Positions 1 to 8,569 of a stretch of DNA of 64,000 bases are shown piece after piece. The stretch spans positions 127,982 through 191,981 of the forward strand of contig NZ_KB890619.1 in assembly GCF_000373145.1 (NCBI RefSeq). The letters are read 5' to 3'. The stretch's first letter is position 1, and every line of letters begins with the position of its first letter. Source of the stretch: Thermus oshimai DSM 12092 (GTDB lineage: Bacteria; Deinococcota; Deinococci; Deinococcales; Thermaceae). Below the pieces are notes generated by a model, which made no database searches, had not been told where the DNA came from, and saw only the letters and a program-made list of their open reading frames with translations. The position numbers and the translations under genes were made by a program.

Positions 1-5
1 CGTGC

Positions 6-827
6 CGGTCCATCCCCACGGGCGTGGGGACTACTAGGGGCAGGAGCCCCACCCCCGCCACCGCCCGGTCCATCCCCACGGGCGTGGGGACTACGCACAT
101 CCGCCTCCGTTATGAGGACGCCATCTCGGTCCATCCCCACGGGCGTGGGGACTACGAACCTCCTCGCCTGGGAGAGGGGCGGGTCCAGCGGTCCATCCCC
201 ACGGGCGTGGGGACTACAAAGTCCCCGCGAACGCCCACGCTACCACCTCCGGTCCATCCCCACGGGCGTGGGGACTACAGGATGCGCTCCCGCTCCGCCT
301 CAAACGCCGCCGGTCCATCCCCACGGGCGTGGGGACTACCTCCCCGTCCGGGCCGATGGCGATGGTTTGGGCGGTCCATCCCCACGGGCGTGGGGACTAC
401 AGGATGCGCTCCCGCTCCGCCTCAAACGCCGCCGGTCCATCCCCACGGGCGTGGGGACTACCTCCCCGTCCGGGCCGATGGCGATGGTTTGGGCGGTCCA
501 TCCCCACGGGCGTGGGGACTACAGGATGCGCTCCCGCTCCGCCTCAAACGCCGCCGGTCCATCCCCACGGGCGTGGGGACTACGGCCTCCAGGAGGGCGC
601 CAAGGCCGAAGACGCCGGTCCATCCCCACGGGCGTGGGGACTACAACTCCACCATCTAGGAGGGAAACATGGCCATCGGTCCATCCCCACGGGCGTGGGG
701 ACTACCTTTGGACGCGGCAAGGGCTTTTCTGGAGGCTCGGTCCATCCCCACGGGCGTGGGGACTACATCCACGGCTGGGACATCCGGGACCTGGAGGCCG
801 GTCCATCCCCACGGGCGTGGGGACTAC
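6..827 (-). CRISPR. CRISPR array 1 (type I-E), runs off left edge
   Basis: Fourteen identical 29-base repeats start at 6, 66, 127, 189, 250, 311, 372, 433, 494, 555, 616, 677, 738 and 799. They are separated by 31-33-base spacers (mostly 32), giving 13 complete spacers and a cut one at the left edge. Read on the minus strand, a repeat is GTAGT, stem CCCCAC, loop GCCC, stem GTGGGG, then ATGGACCG, which is the 8-base 5' handle expected after Cas6e cleavage. The leader is on the right (828 onward), so transcription runs leftward, away from cas. Spacer 279-310 recurs at 401 and 523, and spacer 340-371 recurs at 462. Long open frames across this region are artefacts of the regular 61-base period. 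Confidence 0.98.
250..554 (-). repeat. Tandem amplification of a two-spacer unit in array 1
   Basis: Spacer A (279-310) and spacer B (340-371) alternate as A-B-A-B-A, ending at 554. With their repeats they form about 2.5 copies of a 122-base unit. The copies are identical by eye. Recombination or replication slippage between the identical repeats is the simplest origin; independent acquisition of the same two spacers in the same order is unlikely. Confidence 0.95.
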
Positions 828-905
828 ACTTGACCAGGACGGCAAAAAACACCCCTGGACCCCCTCTATGTGTCTTTTTAGGATCCAGGACAACTTTTCA
901 AGGTG
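828..905 (-). promoter_or_regulatory. Leader of CRISPR array 1
   Basis: The minus-strand sequence beside the first repeat holds two blocks shared with the leader of array 2. TTGCCGTCCTGGTCAAGT abuts the repeat (828-845). AAGACACATAG (866-876) lies 20 bases further out. Beyond it, a TTGAAA-like element and a TCCTAAAA stretch loosely match array 2. Leaders carry the array promoter and guide Cas1-Cas2 insertion; those roles are inferred from position. The region also has to hold the divergent promoter of the WYL regulator gene at 991. Confidence 0.88.
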
Positions 906-990
906 CCCATAGCCTCGAGGAAGGGGCGGAGAGAAGAAGGAGGCTATCCCCCATAGCTTAGCATAGCCTAGCGGTATCTTGGAGAAGAAC

Positions 991-1962
991 ATGGAGCGGA
1001 AAAACAAAACCGCCCGGCTGATGGACCTGGTGGATCGCTTAGCCCTCCGCCCTCATGGGGTTGGGGAGTTGGCCCGCCGCTATGGGGTCACGGAGCGCAC
1101 GGTGGAGCGCGACCTCGAGGCCCTCCGGGAGCAGGGCTACGCCGTGGAACGGGTGGGCCGGGGGCAGTATGCCCTTCGGGCTTCCTCTCCTCCCCTTCAC
1201 CCTGTAGAGGCGTTGGCCCTCTTCGCTGCGGGAAGGCTTCTCTACCACCAAGCCCCGACAAAGCAGTACGGGAGCGCCTTAGAAAAGCTAGCCCGTATGC
1301 TTCCAAACCCCTTACGGGAACTTCTCCTGCAAAGCACGAAAGGCCTCGAGGCCAAAGCCGGAGACTCCCGCACCTTGGAGATGGTGGCCCGGGCGCTTTT
1401 GGAAAGGCGGGTCTTGGCCTTTGAATACCGCTCGGGCGGCTCCAAAAACTGGCGGCCCAAGGAGCTTCAGGTGTATTTCCTGGAGGCCAACCGCACCAAC
1501 CTGGGCCTATACGCCATCGGGTACGAGAGAACCTATCACAAAAGCATTCTCACGTTTAAGCTCTCCCGTATGCGCAACACCCGCCTTCTGGAAGACACCT
1601 ACGAGTTCCCCCCGGACTTTGACCCAAGCGCCTATCTGCGCCAGGCCTGGGGGGTGGTGGGGGCACGGGAAGGCGCGGTGGAGGTGCGGCTTCGCTTTAG
1701 CCCTGAGGCAGCCTGGCGGGTTTTGGAAGGGGATTACCCCGGGCTCGAGGTGGAAGCCGAGCTTCCCGATGGGGGGCTTTTGGCCCGCCTTCCCGCAGTG
1801 CCCTTTAAGGGCGGGGTGCCTTGGGAGGTGTTGGCCTGGATCCAGAGCTTCGGCCCCCGGGTGGAGGTGCTGTCTCCCCCGGAGTTTCGCTCCCTTTGGC
1901 TGGAGGAGGCCCGTAAGGTGTGGGAACAGTATGGAACCCGACAGGAAATGTCGGCAGTCTAA
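991..1962 (+). CDS. WYL-domain transcriptional regulator of the cas locus
   Basis: This 323-residue protein has an N-terminal winged helix-turn-helix (about residues 10-65, with the DeoR/HTH_11-like stretch VTERTVERDLEALREQGY). A WYL domain follows from about 125 to the C terminus. WYL domains bind ligands, often nucleotides or nucleic acids, and several such regulators sit beside CRISPR loci; T. thermophilus HB8 has a similar gene ahead of its I-E cas genes. I chose ATG 991 because GGAG lies 6 bases upstream; an in-frame TTG at 979 is the alternative. The gene ends 14 bases before cas3, and its last codons overlap an inverted repeat (1938-1954) that recurs before cas8e and may be its operator. 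Whether it represses or activates cannot be read from the sequence. Confidence 0.88.
   Translation: MERKNKTARLMDLVDRLALRPHGVGELARRYGVTERTVERDLEALREQGYAVERVGRGQYALRASSPPLHPVEALALFAAGRLLYHQAPTKQYGSALEKLARMLPNPLRELLLQSTKGLEAKAGDSRTLEMVARALLERRVLAFEYRSGGSKNWRPKELQVYFLEANRTNLGLYAIGYERTYHKSILTFKLSRMRNTRLLEDTYEFPPDFDPSAYLRQAWGVVGAREGAVEVRLRFSPEAAWRVLEGDYPGLEVEAELPDGGLLARLPAVPFKGGVPWEVLAWIQSFGPRVEVLSPPEFRSLWLEEARKVWEQYGTRQEMSAV
1938..1954. promoter_or_regulatory. Inverted repeat before cas3, candidate operator
   Basis: CCGACAGGAAATGTCGG has perfect 6-base arms around a 5-base spacer. It lies 22 bases before the cas3 start, within the last codons of the WYL regulator gene. The same arms with the same spacing occur before cas8e at 4730-4746. 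It could be a regulator binding site or an RNA hairpin; no clear -35/-10 pair is visible next to it. Confidence 0.55.
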
Positions 1963-1976
1963 GGTAAGCTGGGCGC

Positions 1977-4727
1977 GTGAACGGGACCATTCCCGAAGCG
2001 GCCCTGGCCCTTTGGGCGAAAAGCGGAACCCCTTACCATCCCCTCCTGGCCCACATGCTGGACACGGCGGCGGTGGCCTGGGCGATCCTCCGCCGCGAGC
2101 CCTCACGAACCCTTTATCTATACGCCCAGGATTGGGGTCTTTCCGAGGAGGAGGCCCTATCCTGGGCCTCTTTCCTGGTGGGCCTGCACGACCTGGGCAA
2201 GGCCAGTCCCATCTTCCAGCTGGCCTGGGAAGAGGGCGCCAGGCGGGTACGGGGAGCAGGGCTTGAGTGGGACGAGGACCTGAAAGCGCATTGGGTAGCC
2301 CACGGAGTCTTTACCGATCTTTTCCTAAGAAGGCTTTTGGGGGAAAGGGGGCTTTCCAAGGTGGTGGCTGGGGATCTGGCCACGGCTTTGGGGGCCCACC
2401 ACGGTTTTCCCGCCACCGCCGAGGAGAAAAAGCAGGGAAGGCTTCACCTTCGCCTCGAGGCCGGTCCCTGGTGGGAGGTACGCGCCTGGCTTCTGGACGA
2501 GGTGGCCCGCACTTTAGGGGTGGTCTACCCCAAGGTGGAAAACGCCCGCCCAGAGGCCATCCTCAGGGTGATGGCCCTGGCCTCCTTTGCGGACTGGGTG
2601 GCCTCCGACCCGGCCCTTTTCCCCTATGGACGAGATCCCTTAACCCCCACCTACTGGCCGGAGGCGTTGGAGCTGGCCCAAAAGGGGCTGGATAGGCTTG
2701 GCTGGCGCCCCTACAGGCCCCCCGAGGCCAAGGGCTTCCAGGAGCTCTTTCCCTATATTCCCAGGCCCAACCCCTTGCAGGAGGCGGTCCCGGCCCTCCT
2801 TCAGGGGGTGGAGGAGCCGGTGCTCCTCCTGGTGGAGGCCCCCATGGGCATGGGGAAGACCGAGGCCGCCCTATACGCCCACCACCTTTTACAGCGGGCC
2901 CTAGACCACCGGGGCCTTTACGTGGCCCTGCCCACCCAGGCCACGGGCAACGGGCTTTTTCCGCGGGTGCGGGCCTTTTTGGAAAGGGCTTCGGCAGGAG
3001 CGGTGGAGCTACAGCTCCAGCACGGATCTGCCCTCCTGAACCCCGAGTATGGGGATTTACTGGAGAAGATCCATCCAGAAAGGGTAGGCGAAGGGGAAGA
3101 GGAAGGGGTGGTGGCCTCCGCCTGGTTCTCCGCCCGGAAGCGGGCCATGCTCTCCCCCCATGGGGTGGGCACCCTGGACCAGGCCCTCTTGGGGGTTCTG
3201 CGGGTGAAGCACCACTTCATCCGGCTTTGGGGCCTCATGAACCGGGTGGTGGTTTTGGATGAAGTCCACGCTTATGACGTCTACACCTCAGGCCTTCTGG
3301 AAGCCCTCCTCCGCTGGCTTCGGGCCCTGGGCTCCAGCGCCATCGTCATGACCGCCACCCTGCCCCCCTCCCGTAGGAAGGCCCTCCTTTCCGCCTGGGG
3401 GGCAAAGGAGGTGGCGGCCCTCGGTTCTTACCCCCGGGTGGCCCTTCTGGGAGCTGGGGGGCTGAGGGTGGAGGCCCTTCCCCCCGCCCGGAGGGTGGAA
3501 GTGGCCCTGGAGCGGGTTCCCGTGGAGGAAGAGGCCCTGGCGGCCCGCCTTTTGGCCTCCCTGCCGGGGGCCTTGGGGGCGGTGGTGAACACCGTGGACC
3601 GGGCCCAAAGGCTCTACCAGGCCCTAGGCCAGGGCCGGCCCCTCACCCTGGAGGGGTTGGTGGAGCGTTTGGGCTCCGGGGGGCAGGGCCCTTGGCAGGA
3701 GGTCTTGGAGGCCAAAGCGGAGAAGGCCCACTGGGTGGTAGGGAAGGAGCTCCAAGACGGCACTCTGGTCCTTCTCCTCCATGCCCGTTTCCCCGCGGAG
3801 GAAAGGGCCCTGAGGGAGAGCGTGGCCCTGGCCCTTTTCGGCAAAGGGGGTCCTAGGCCGGAGCGGGCCATCCTGGTGGCCACCCAGGTGGCCGAGCAGA
3901 GCCTAGACCTGGACTTTGACCTGCTCTACACCGACCTGGCCCCGGTGGACCTCGTCTTCCAGCGGGCAGGGAGGCTCCACCGCCATGAGCGCGGACGCCC
4001 AGAAGCCCACGCCCACCCCCGGCTCCTTTTGGGGGTGCCGGAGGGGCTTTCCTTTGGGGAACCCCTTTACTGGAGCCGGGTGTACGAAGACTTCATCCTC
4101 CTCGCCACCGGGAAGGCCCTGGAGGGCCGCGCCACCTTGCGCATCCCTGAGGACCTCGAGGCCCTTCTGGAGGCCGTGTACGAGGCAGGCCCTGAGGGCT
4201 TCCCCGAACCCCTTAGGAAACGGGCTGAGGAGGGGTTCCGTCGTCTGGAAGAACGCCGCAAGAAGGAGGAGGAAACCGCCCGCAACCTCTCCCTTTCCCA
4301 GCTGGAAAAGCTCCTGGCCTTGGGGGACAGCGCGGGGATGGCGGCGGAACTAGGATTGGAAGACGACGAGGAAAAACCCGAAACCCAGCGCCTCCTAACC
4401 CGGCTGGGCGACCCCAGCGTGGCGGTGGTGCCTCTCTTCCGGGTGGGGGAAGGGCTCTTCCTGGACCGGGAAGGGCGGCACCCTGTACGCCTTAGGGGCG
4501 AGATCGGCCGGGAAGAGGCGGAGGCCCTCTTCCGGCGGGCGGTGCGGCTTTCCCGCTTTCCCATCCCCCGGGACCTCTCCCGGGAAGAGCCCCCTTCCGC
4601 CTGGAAGAAGGTGGGCCTTCTGCGGGGCCTTCGGCCCTTGGAGGTGGGGCGGACCTTCGGGGAAGGCAAGGGCACCTTCCGGGTGGAGCTGGACCCGGAG
4701 CTGGGGGTGGTCTACCTCCGGGGTTGA
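1977..4727 (+). CDS. cas3: CRISPR-associated helicase-nuclease Cas3 (type I-E)
   Basis: This 916-residue protein is recruited by Cascade after target recognition, and it nicks, unwinds and degrades the DNA. The N-terminal HD nuclease shows His26 and the HDLGK motif at residues 71-75. The SF2 helicase core has Walker A (MGMGKTEA, about 290), the DEVH box (about 428), TATLPP (about 460) and motif VI QRAGRLHRH (about 662). A C-terminal accessory domain follows. Length and domain order are those of a normal single-chain Cas3, and no key motif is missing. The GTG start fits the short 14-base gap after the regulator gene. A 57-base gap separates it from cas8e, so cas3 may be controlled apart from Cascade. 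Confidence 0.98.
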   Translation: MNGTIPEAALALWAKSGTPYHPLLAHMLDTAAVAWAILRREPSRTLYLYAQDWGLSEEEALSWASFLVGLHDLGKASPIFQLAWEEGARRVRGAGLEWDEDLKAHWVAHGVFTDLFLRRLLGERGLSKVVAGDLATALGAHHGFPATAEEKKQGRLHLRLEAGPWWEVRAWLLDEVARTLGVVYPKVENARPEAILRVMALASFADWVASDPALFPYGRDPLTPTYWPEALELAQKGLDRLGWRPYRPPEAKGFQELFPYIPRPNPLQEAVPALLQGVEEPVLLLVEAPMGMGKTEAALYAHHLLQRALDHRGLYVALPTQATGNGLFPRVRAFLERASAGAVELQLQHGSALLNPEYGDLLEKIHPERVGEGEEEGVVASAWFSARKRAMLSPHGVGTLDQALLGVLRVKHHFIRLWGLMNRVVVLDEVHAYDVYTSGLLEALLRWLRALGSSAIVMTATLPPSRRKALLSAWGAKEVAALGSYPRVALLGAGGLRVEALPPARRVEVALERVPVEEEALAARLLASLPGALGAVVNTVDRAQRLYQALGQGRPLTLEGLVERLGSGGQGPWQEVLEAKAEKAHWVVGKELQDGTLVLLLHARFPAEERALRESVALALFGKGGPRPERAILVATQVAEQSLDLDFDLLYTDLAPVDLVFQRAGRLHRHERGRPEAHAHPRLLLGVPEGLSFGEPLYWSRVYEDFILLATGKALEGRATLRIPEDLEALLEAVYEAGPEGFPEPLRKRAEEGFRRLEERRKKEEETARNLSLSQLEKLLALGDSAGMAAELGLEDDEEKPETQRLLTRLGDPSVAVVPLFRVGEGLFLDREGRHPVRLRGEIGREEAEALFRRAVRLSRFPIPRDLSREEPPSAWKKVGLLRGLRPLEVGRTFGEGKGTFRVELDPELGVVYLRG

Positions 4728-4729
4728 AT

Positions 4730-4746
4730 CCGACAGGGGTTGTCGG
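4730..4746. promoter_or_regulatory. Inverted repeat before cas8e, candidate operator
   Basis: CCGACAGGGGTTGTCGG starts 2 bases after the cas3 stop codon and ends 38 bases before the cas8e start. The arms and the GG beginning the spacer match the element before cas3, while the other spacer bases differ. It lies in the only appreciable gap inside the cas gene run, which is where a second promoter would be expected. Confidence 0.55.
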
Positions 4747-4784
4747 GTTGGGGTGGTAACGTTCTGAACAAGGAGGAGCGCACC

Positions 4785-6263
4785 GTGGCCAAGTTCAACC
4801 TTCTGGAAGAGCCCTGGATCCCCGTCCTCCGAGGGGGGCGGGTGGAGGAGGTGGGCCTCGAGGAAGCCCTTCTAAAGGCGCCGGAGATCGCTCGCATAGA
4901 AACCCCCTCCCCCCTGGAAGAGGCTGCCCTGCACCGTCTCCTCTTGGCTGTCTTGCACCGGGCCCTTGGGGGGCCTTCCCGGGTGGAGGAGGTGGGGGCT
5001 TGGTGGCAGGAGGGCCACTTTCCCTTGGAGCCCATCCGGGAATACCTGGACCGCTACCGGGCGCGCTTTTACCTCTTCCACGAGGAGGCCCCCTTCTTCC
5101 AGGTGGCCGACCTGCCCGAGAAGGATCCCCTTCCCTGGAGCAAGCTTCTACCTGAGCTGGCCAGCGGCAACAACCCCACCCTTTTTGACCACACCACGGA
5201 GGAGAACCTTCCCCAGGTGGGCTACGCCCAGGCGGCCCGGGCCCTCCTAGTCCACCAGACCTTCACTCCCGGCGGACTCCTGCGCCGCCATGGGGTTCCC
5301 TCGGCCAACGGAGCCCCCTTGGCCGGGGCGGCGGCCTTCTTGCCCACGGGGACAAACCTATTTGAAACCCTCCTTTTCAACCTGGTCCCTTACCAAAAGG
5401 GGGAGGACGCACCCCTTTGGGAGGTCCCTCCGTTGCGCCTAGAGGACCTCGAGGGCCACAAGACCAAGTGGCCCCTTTCCGGAGTAACCCGGGTCTACAC
5501 CTGGCCCAGCCGGGGGGTGCGGCTTCTGGACGAGGGGGACGGGGTGCGCTTTATGGCCTATGGCCCTGGGGTAGAGCCGCTGGATGTGGCCTTCCGTGAC
5601 CCCATGGTGGCTTACCGGAAGGACGCCAAAGGCAACCTCCTTCCCTTGCGGCTCAGTGTGGAAAAGGCCTTCTGGCGGGATTTTGGGGCTATGCTCCCCC
5701 AAGTGGAGGGGGCTCCGCCTTCCACCGTGAACGCCGCCGACGAGCTTTTGGGCTACCTGGAGGAAGAGGGGCTAGACCCCCTTCCAACCCGAGGCCTGCG
5801 CGTCCTGGGCCAGGTTTCCGATCAGGCCAAGATCCTGGACATGCGCCGGGAGGTCTACCCCCTGCCCCCTAAGGTCCTCTCCGTCAAGGCCGAGCTGAAC
5901 CTGGGTCCAGCCCTGGAAAGGGCGGAGGCGTTGGGGCGGGGTCTAAGGGGGCTGGCCTTCCTCATGGCCCGGGAAGTTTTGGGAAGTGGCGAGCCGGGGG
6001 AACTATCGGCCTTTGCCGCCTCCCTGCCTTTGGAGCGCCTGTACTGGCATGCCCTGGACGGTAGTTTCCCTGCTCTCCTGGAGCGCCTGGGTAAGGAGGG
6101 GGATAGGGCCTTTTGGGAGGAGGCCCTTAGGCGGGCGGCCCTGGAGGCCTGGGCGGCCACGCGCGTCGCCCTGGGCACCGGGGCCCGGCACCTAAAAGCC
6201 TTGGCCAAGGGCGAAGCCTTGTTGCTTTCCCTGCTGGCGGAAAAGGAGGAGGTGAAGCGGTGA
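4785..6263 (+). CDS. cas8e: Cascade large subunit Cas8e (Cse1/CasA)
   Basis: This 492-residue large subunit of type I-E Cascade recognises the PAM and recruits Cas3. It opens with KFNLLEEPWIPVL, the usual Cse1 beginning, and it lies between cas3 and cas11. The open frame extends upstream to a TTG at 4740, but GTG 4785 is preferred: AAGGAGG at 4770-4776 is 8 bases upstream and the family normally begins at this sequence. The downstream gene overlaps it by 4 bases (GTGA), so translation is probably coupled. Confidence 0.96.
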   Translation: MAKFNLLEEPWIPVLRGGRVEEVGLEEALLKAPEIARIETPSPLEEAALHRLLLAVLHRALGGPSRVEEVGAWWQEGHFPLEPIREYLDRYRARFYLFHEEAPFFQVADLPEKDPLPWSKLLPELASGNNPTLFDHTTEENLPQVGYAQAARALLVHQTFTPGGLLRRHGVPSANGAPLAGAAAFLPTGTNLFETLLFNLVPYQKGEDAPLWEVPPLRLEDLEGHKTKWPLSGVTRVYTWPSRGVRLLDEGDGVRFMAYGPGVEPLDVAFRDPMVAYRKDAKGNLLPLRLSVEKAFWRDFGAMLPQVEGAPPSTVNAADELLGYLEEEGLDPLPTRGLRVLGQVSDQAKILDMRREVYPLPPKVLSVKAELNLGPALERAEALGRGLRGLAFLMAREVLGSGEPGELSAFAASLPLERLYWHALDGSFPALLERLGKEGDRAFWEEALRRAALEAWAATRVALGTGARHLKALAKGEALLLSLLAEKEEVKR

Positions 6264-6760
6264 AGGAAGGAGCAAGGGTTTTTCTGGCGCGGCTTGAGGA
6301 CCTTAAAGGGCGCAAGACCTGGACCCCGGCCCGGGCCGCCCTGAGGCGGAGCCTGGCCTTTGAGCCCGGGACCTATCCCCCGGCCATTGGGATGGTGGAG
6401 CCCCTTCTACCCGGGGAAGCGGAGGGATGGATCCGGGAGGCCTACTACCTGGTGGCGGCCCTCTACGCCCTCAAGGACGGGGAGCACCGGGAAGGGCGTA
6501 CCCTGGCCCAGGCCCTACGGGAAAAGGCAGGGGATTCCGCCAGTGTGGAGCATCGGTTTCTGGCCCTTTTGGATGCGGACCGGGACCAGATCGCCTTCCG
6601 GCTAAGGCAAAGCGTGGTCCTGGTAGAAGGGGGTTTGGACTTCGCGCGGCTTTTGGAAGACCTATTGGCCTGGTTTAGCCCGGACCGGAGGGTGCAGGCC
6701 CGTTGGGCGAGGGAGTTTTACGGCGTGAAGGAAGAGGAGAAGGAGGAGGTGAAGGCATGA
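6260..6760 (+). CDS. cas11: Cascade small subunit Cas11 (Cse2/CasB)
   Basis: This 166-residue, mostly helical and basic protein is in the position of Cse2 between cas8e and cas7. Two copies normally line the belly of Cascade and hold the target and displaced strands. RRSLAFEPGTYPPAIGMVEPLL and the FRLRQSVVL stretch fit Cse2. It starts at GTG overlapping the cas8e stop, and its own stop overlaps the cas7 ATG (ATGA), so the genes form one coupled unit. Confidence 0.94.
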   Translation: MKEGARVFLARLEDLKGRKTWTPARAALRRSLAFEPGTYPPAIGMVEPLLPGEAEGWIREAYYLVAALYALKDGEHREGRTLAQALREKAGDSASVEHRFLALLDADRDQIAFRLRQSVVLVEGGLDFARLLEDLLAWFSPDRRVQARWAREFYGVKEEEKEEVKA

Positions 6761-7881
6761 AGCTTTTTGAAGTGCACATCCTGCAGACGGTGGCCCCCAG
6801 CAACCTGAACCGGGACGACACGGGAAGCCCCAAGGACGCCCTCTTTGGCGGGGTGCGCCGGGCCCGCATCTCCAGCCAGGCGCAGAAGCGGGCGGTGCGG
6901 GTGGCGTTTAAAGAATATGGGCTCTTGGACGAGGTCGAACGGGCCATCCGCACCAAGCGGGTGGTGGCGGAGCTTTTGAGGCGCCTCGAGGCCCAGGGGC
7001 ACCCCCGGGAAAAGGCGGCGCTGGCGGTGGAAAACGCCCTTAACGCCGTGGGCCTTGGGGTAAAGGAAGGCCAGACGGAGTACCTTCTTTTCCTTGGAGA
7101 AATGGAACTAGACCGATTGGCGCAGGCCATCGGAGCCCACCTAGAGGCCCTGGCCGCAGGCGAGGCTAAAGGGAAGAAGAAGAGCGAGGTCAGCGCCGAG
7201 GTGAAAAAGGCCTTGGAGGGTATCTTTGACGGCGGTAGGGCTGTGGACCTGGCCCTTTTCGGTCGCATGCTGGCCGACCGGCCAGAGCTTGGGGTGGACG
7301 CCGCGGCCCAGGTGGCCCACGCTCTTTCCACCCACAAGGTGGACCGAGAGTTTGATTTCTACACCGCCGTGGACGACCTAAACCCTAAGGAAGACACCGG
7401 GGCCGGGATGATGGGAGACGTGGAGTTCTACTCCGCCACCCTTTACCGCTACGCAGTGGTGGATCTGGAAAAGCTTCTGCAAAACCTGCAAAACGATCGG
7501 GAACTGGTCCGGAAGGGGGTCTTGGCCTTCCTGGAAGCCTTTGCCCTTACCCTGCCTTCGGGCAAGCAAAACAGCTTCGCCGCCCATAACCCGCCCCTCT
7601 TTGTGGCCTTCCGGACCGGGGAGGGCCTGCCCCGGAACCTGGCTACCGCCTTTGAAAAGCCCATCCGCCCGAGGGAGGACCGGGCCCTTTCGGAGCTTTC
7701 CGTGGAGGCCCTCCTTAGGGAGTGGGCCAAGTTTGACCGGGTGTACGGGCCCCTTAGCCCCGAGTGGAAGGCCGGGGTGAACCTCACCGAGGCCAAAGTG
7801 GATGGATTCCCGGTGGTGGACTCCTTCGGCATGCTTAAGGAGAAAGCGGAAGAGGCCCTGGAAGCCTTTTTGGGAGGCTAG
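6757..7881 (+). CDS. cas7: Cascade backbone subunit Cas7 (Cse4/CasC)
   Basis: This 374-residue RAMP-fold protein polymerises along the crRNA, six copies per complex, and forms the Cascade backbone. The start MKLFEVHILQTVAPSNLNRD and the segment GGVRRARISSQAQKRAVR are characteristic of Cse4, as is DFYTAVDDLNP in the middle. The frame is open further upstream, but ATG 6757 overlaps the cas11 stop and gives the family's usual N terminus. Confidence 0.97.
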   Translation: MKLFEVHILQTVAPSNLNRDDTGSPKDALFGGVRRARISSQAQKRAVRVAFKEYGLLDEVERAIRTKRVVAELLRRLEAQGHPREKAALAVENALNAVGLGVKEGQTEYLLFLGEMELDRLAQAIGAHLEALAAGEAKGKKKSEVSAEVKKALEGIFDGGRAVDLALFGRMLADRPELGVDAAAQVAHALSTHKVDREFDFYTAVDDLNPKEDTGAGMMGDVEFYSATLYRYAVVDLEKLLQNLQNDRELVRKGVLAFLEAFALTLPSGKQNSFAAHNPPLFVAFRTGEGLPRNLATAFEKPIRPREDRALSELSVEALLREWAKFDRVYGPLSPEWKAGVNLTEAKVDGFPVVDSFGMLKEKAEEALEAFLGG

Positions 7882-7882
7882 G

Positions 7883-8569
7883 ATGCCCACCCTTCTCCTC
7901 CAGCTCCGGGGCCCCATGCAGTCTTGGGGCGTGCGGAGCCGCTTTGATTACCGGGACACCTGGCCCTACCCCACCAAAAGCGGGGTGGTGGGGCTCCTGG
8001 CCGCCGCTTTGGGCCGGGATCGGAAGGAGGACATCTCCGACCTGGCCGCTTTTCGGCTAGGGGTGCGGGTGGACCGGAAGGGGGTGCTGAAGGTGGACTA
8101 CCAGACGGCCCAAGGGGTTTTGACGGCGGACCTTGGGGGCATGAAAAATGTTCAGAGCTGGCGCTATTACCTTTCAGATGCGGCTTTTTTGGTAGGGGTG
8201 GAGGGGGAAGAGGATCTTCTTAAGGAACTCCACCAGGCGCTGAAAAACCCCTACTTTCCCCTCTACCTGGGGCGGAAGGGGTATGTCCCAAGCCCCCCTC
8301 CTTATCTTCCCGATGGCCTTCGCCAAGAAGGGCTGGAGGAGGCTCTAAAGGCCTACCCCTGTCTGGTCCCCAAAAAGCCCGAGGGTGGGTTTTTGTTGGC
8401 CCTCGAGGCCCGAACCGGTCGCCTGGTGTACGACCAGCCGGTGGGGCCCTTTTCCGAGCGCCGCTTTGCCGCCCGCTACGTGGAGGAGCGGCTCCTCCCC
8501 AAGGAAGAGGTGCCGGAGGGACCCCCTACCTGGGAGGTGGCGGATGTGGATCAGCAAGCTGGTGCTTAA
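7883..8569 (+). CDS. cas5: Cascade subunit Cas5 (Cas5e/CasD)
   Basis: This 228-residue protein caps the 5' handle of the crRNA in type I-E Cascade; Cas5e does not normally process RNA. The N terminus PTLLLQLRGPMQSWG is diagnostic, followed by RDTWPYPTKSGVVGLLAAALG with the Cas5 glycine-rich loop. ATG 7883 comes one base after the cas7 stop codon. Its 3' end overlaps cas6e by 26 bases. Confidence 0.97.
   Translation: MPTLLLQLRGPMQSWGVRSRFDYRDTWPYPTKSGVVGLLAAALGRDRKEDISDLAAFRLGVRVDRKGVLKVDYQTAQGVLTADLGGMKNVQSWRYYLSDAAFLVGVEGEEDLLKELHQALKNPYFPLYLGRKGYVPSPPPYLPDGLRQEGLEEALKAYPCLVPKKPEGGFLLALEARTGRLVYDQPVGPFSERRFAARYVEERLLPKEEVPEGPPTWEVADVDQQAGA

Noticed and set aside
24-961. Long open frames of 200-270 codons through array 1
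   Set aside because: They translate the CRISPR repeat again and again (PHGRGDY, SIPTGVGTT, SPRAWGL) and follow the 61-base period; not genes.
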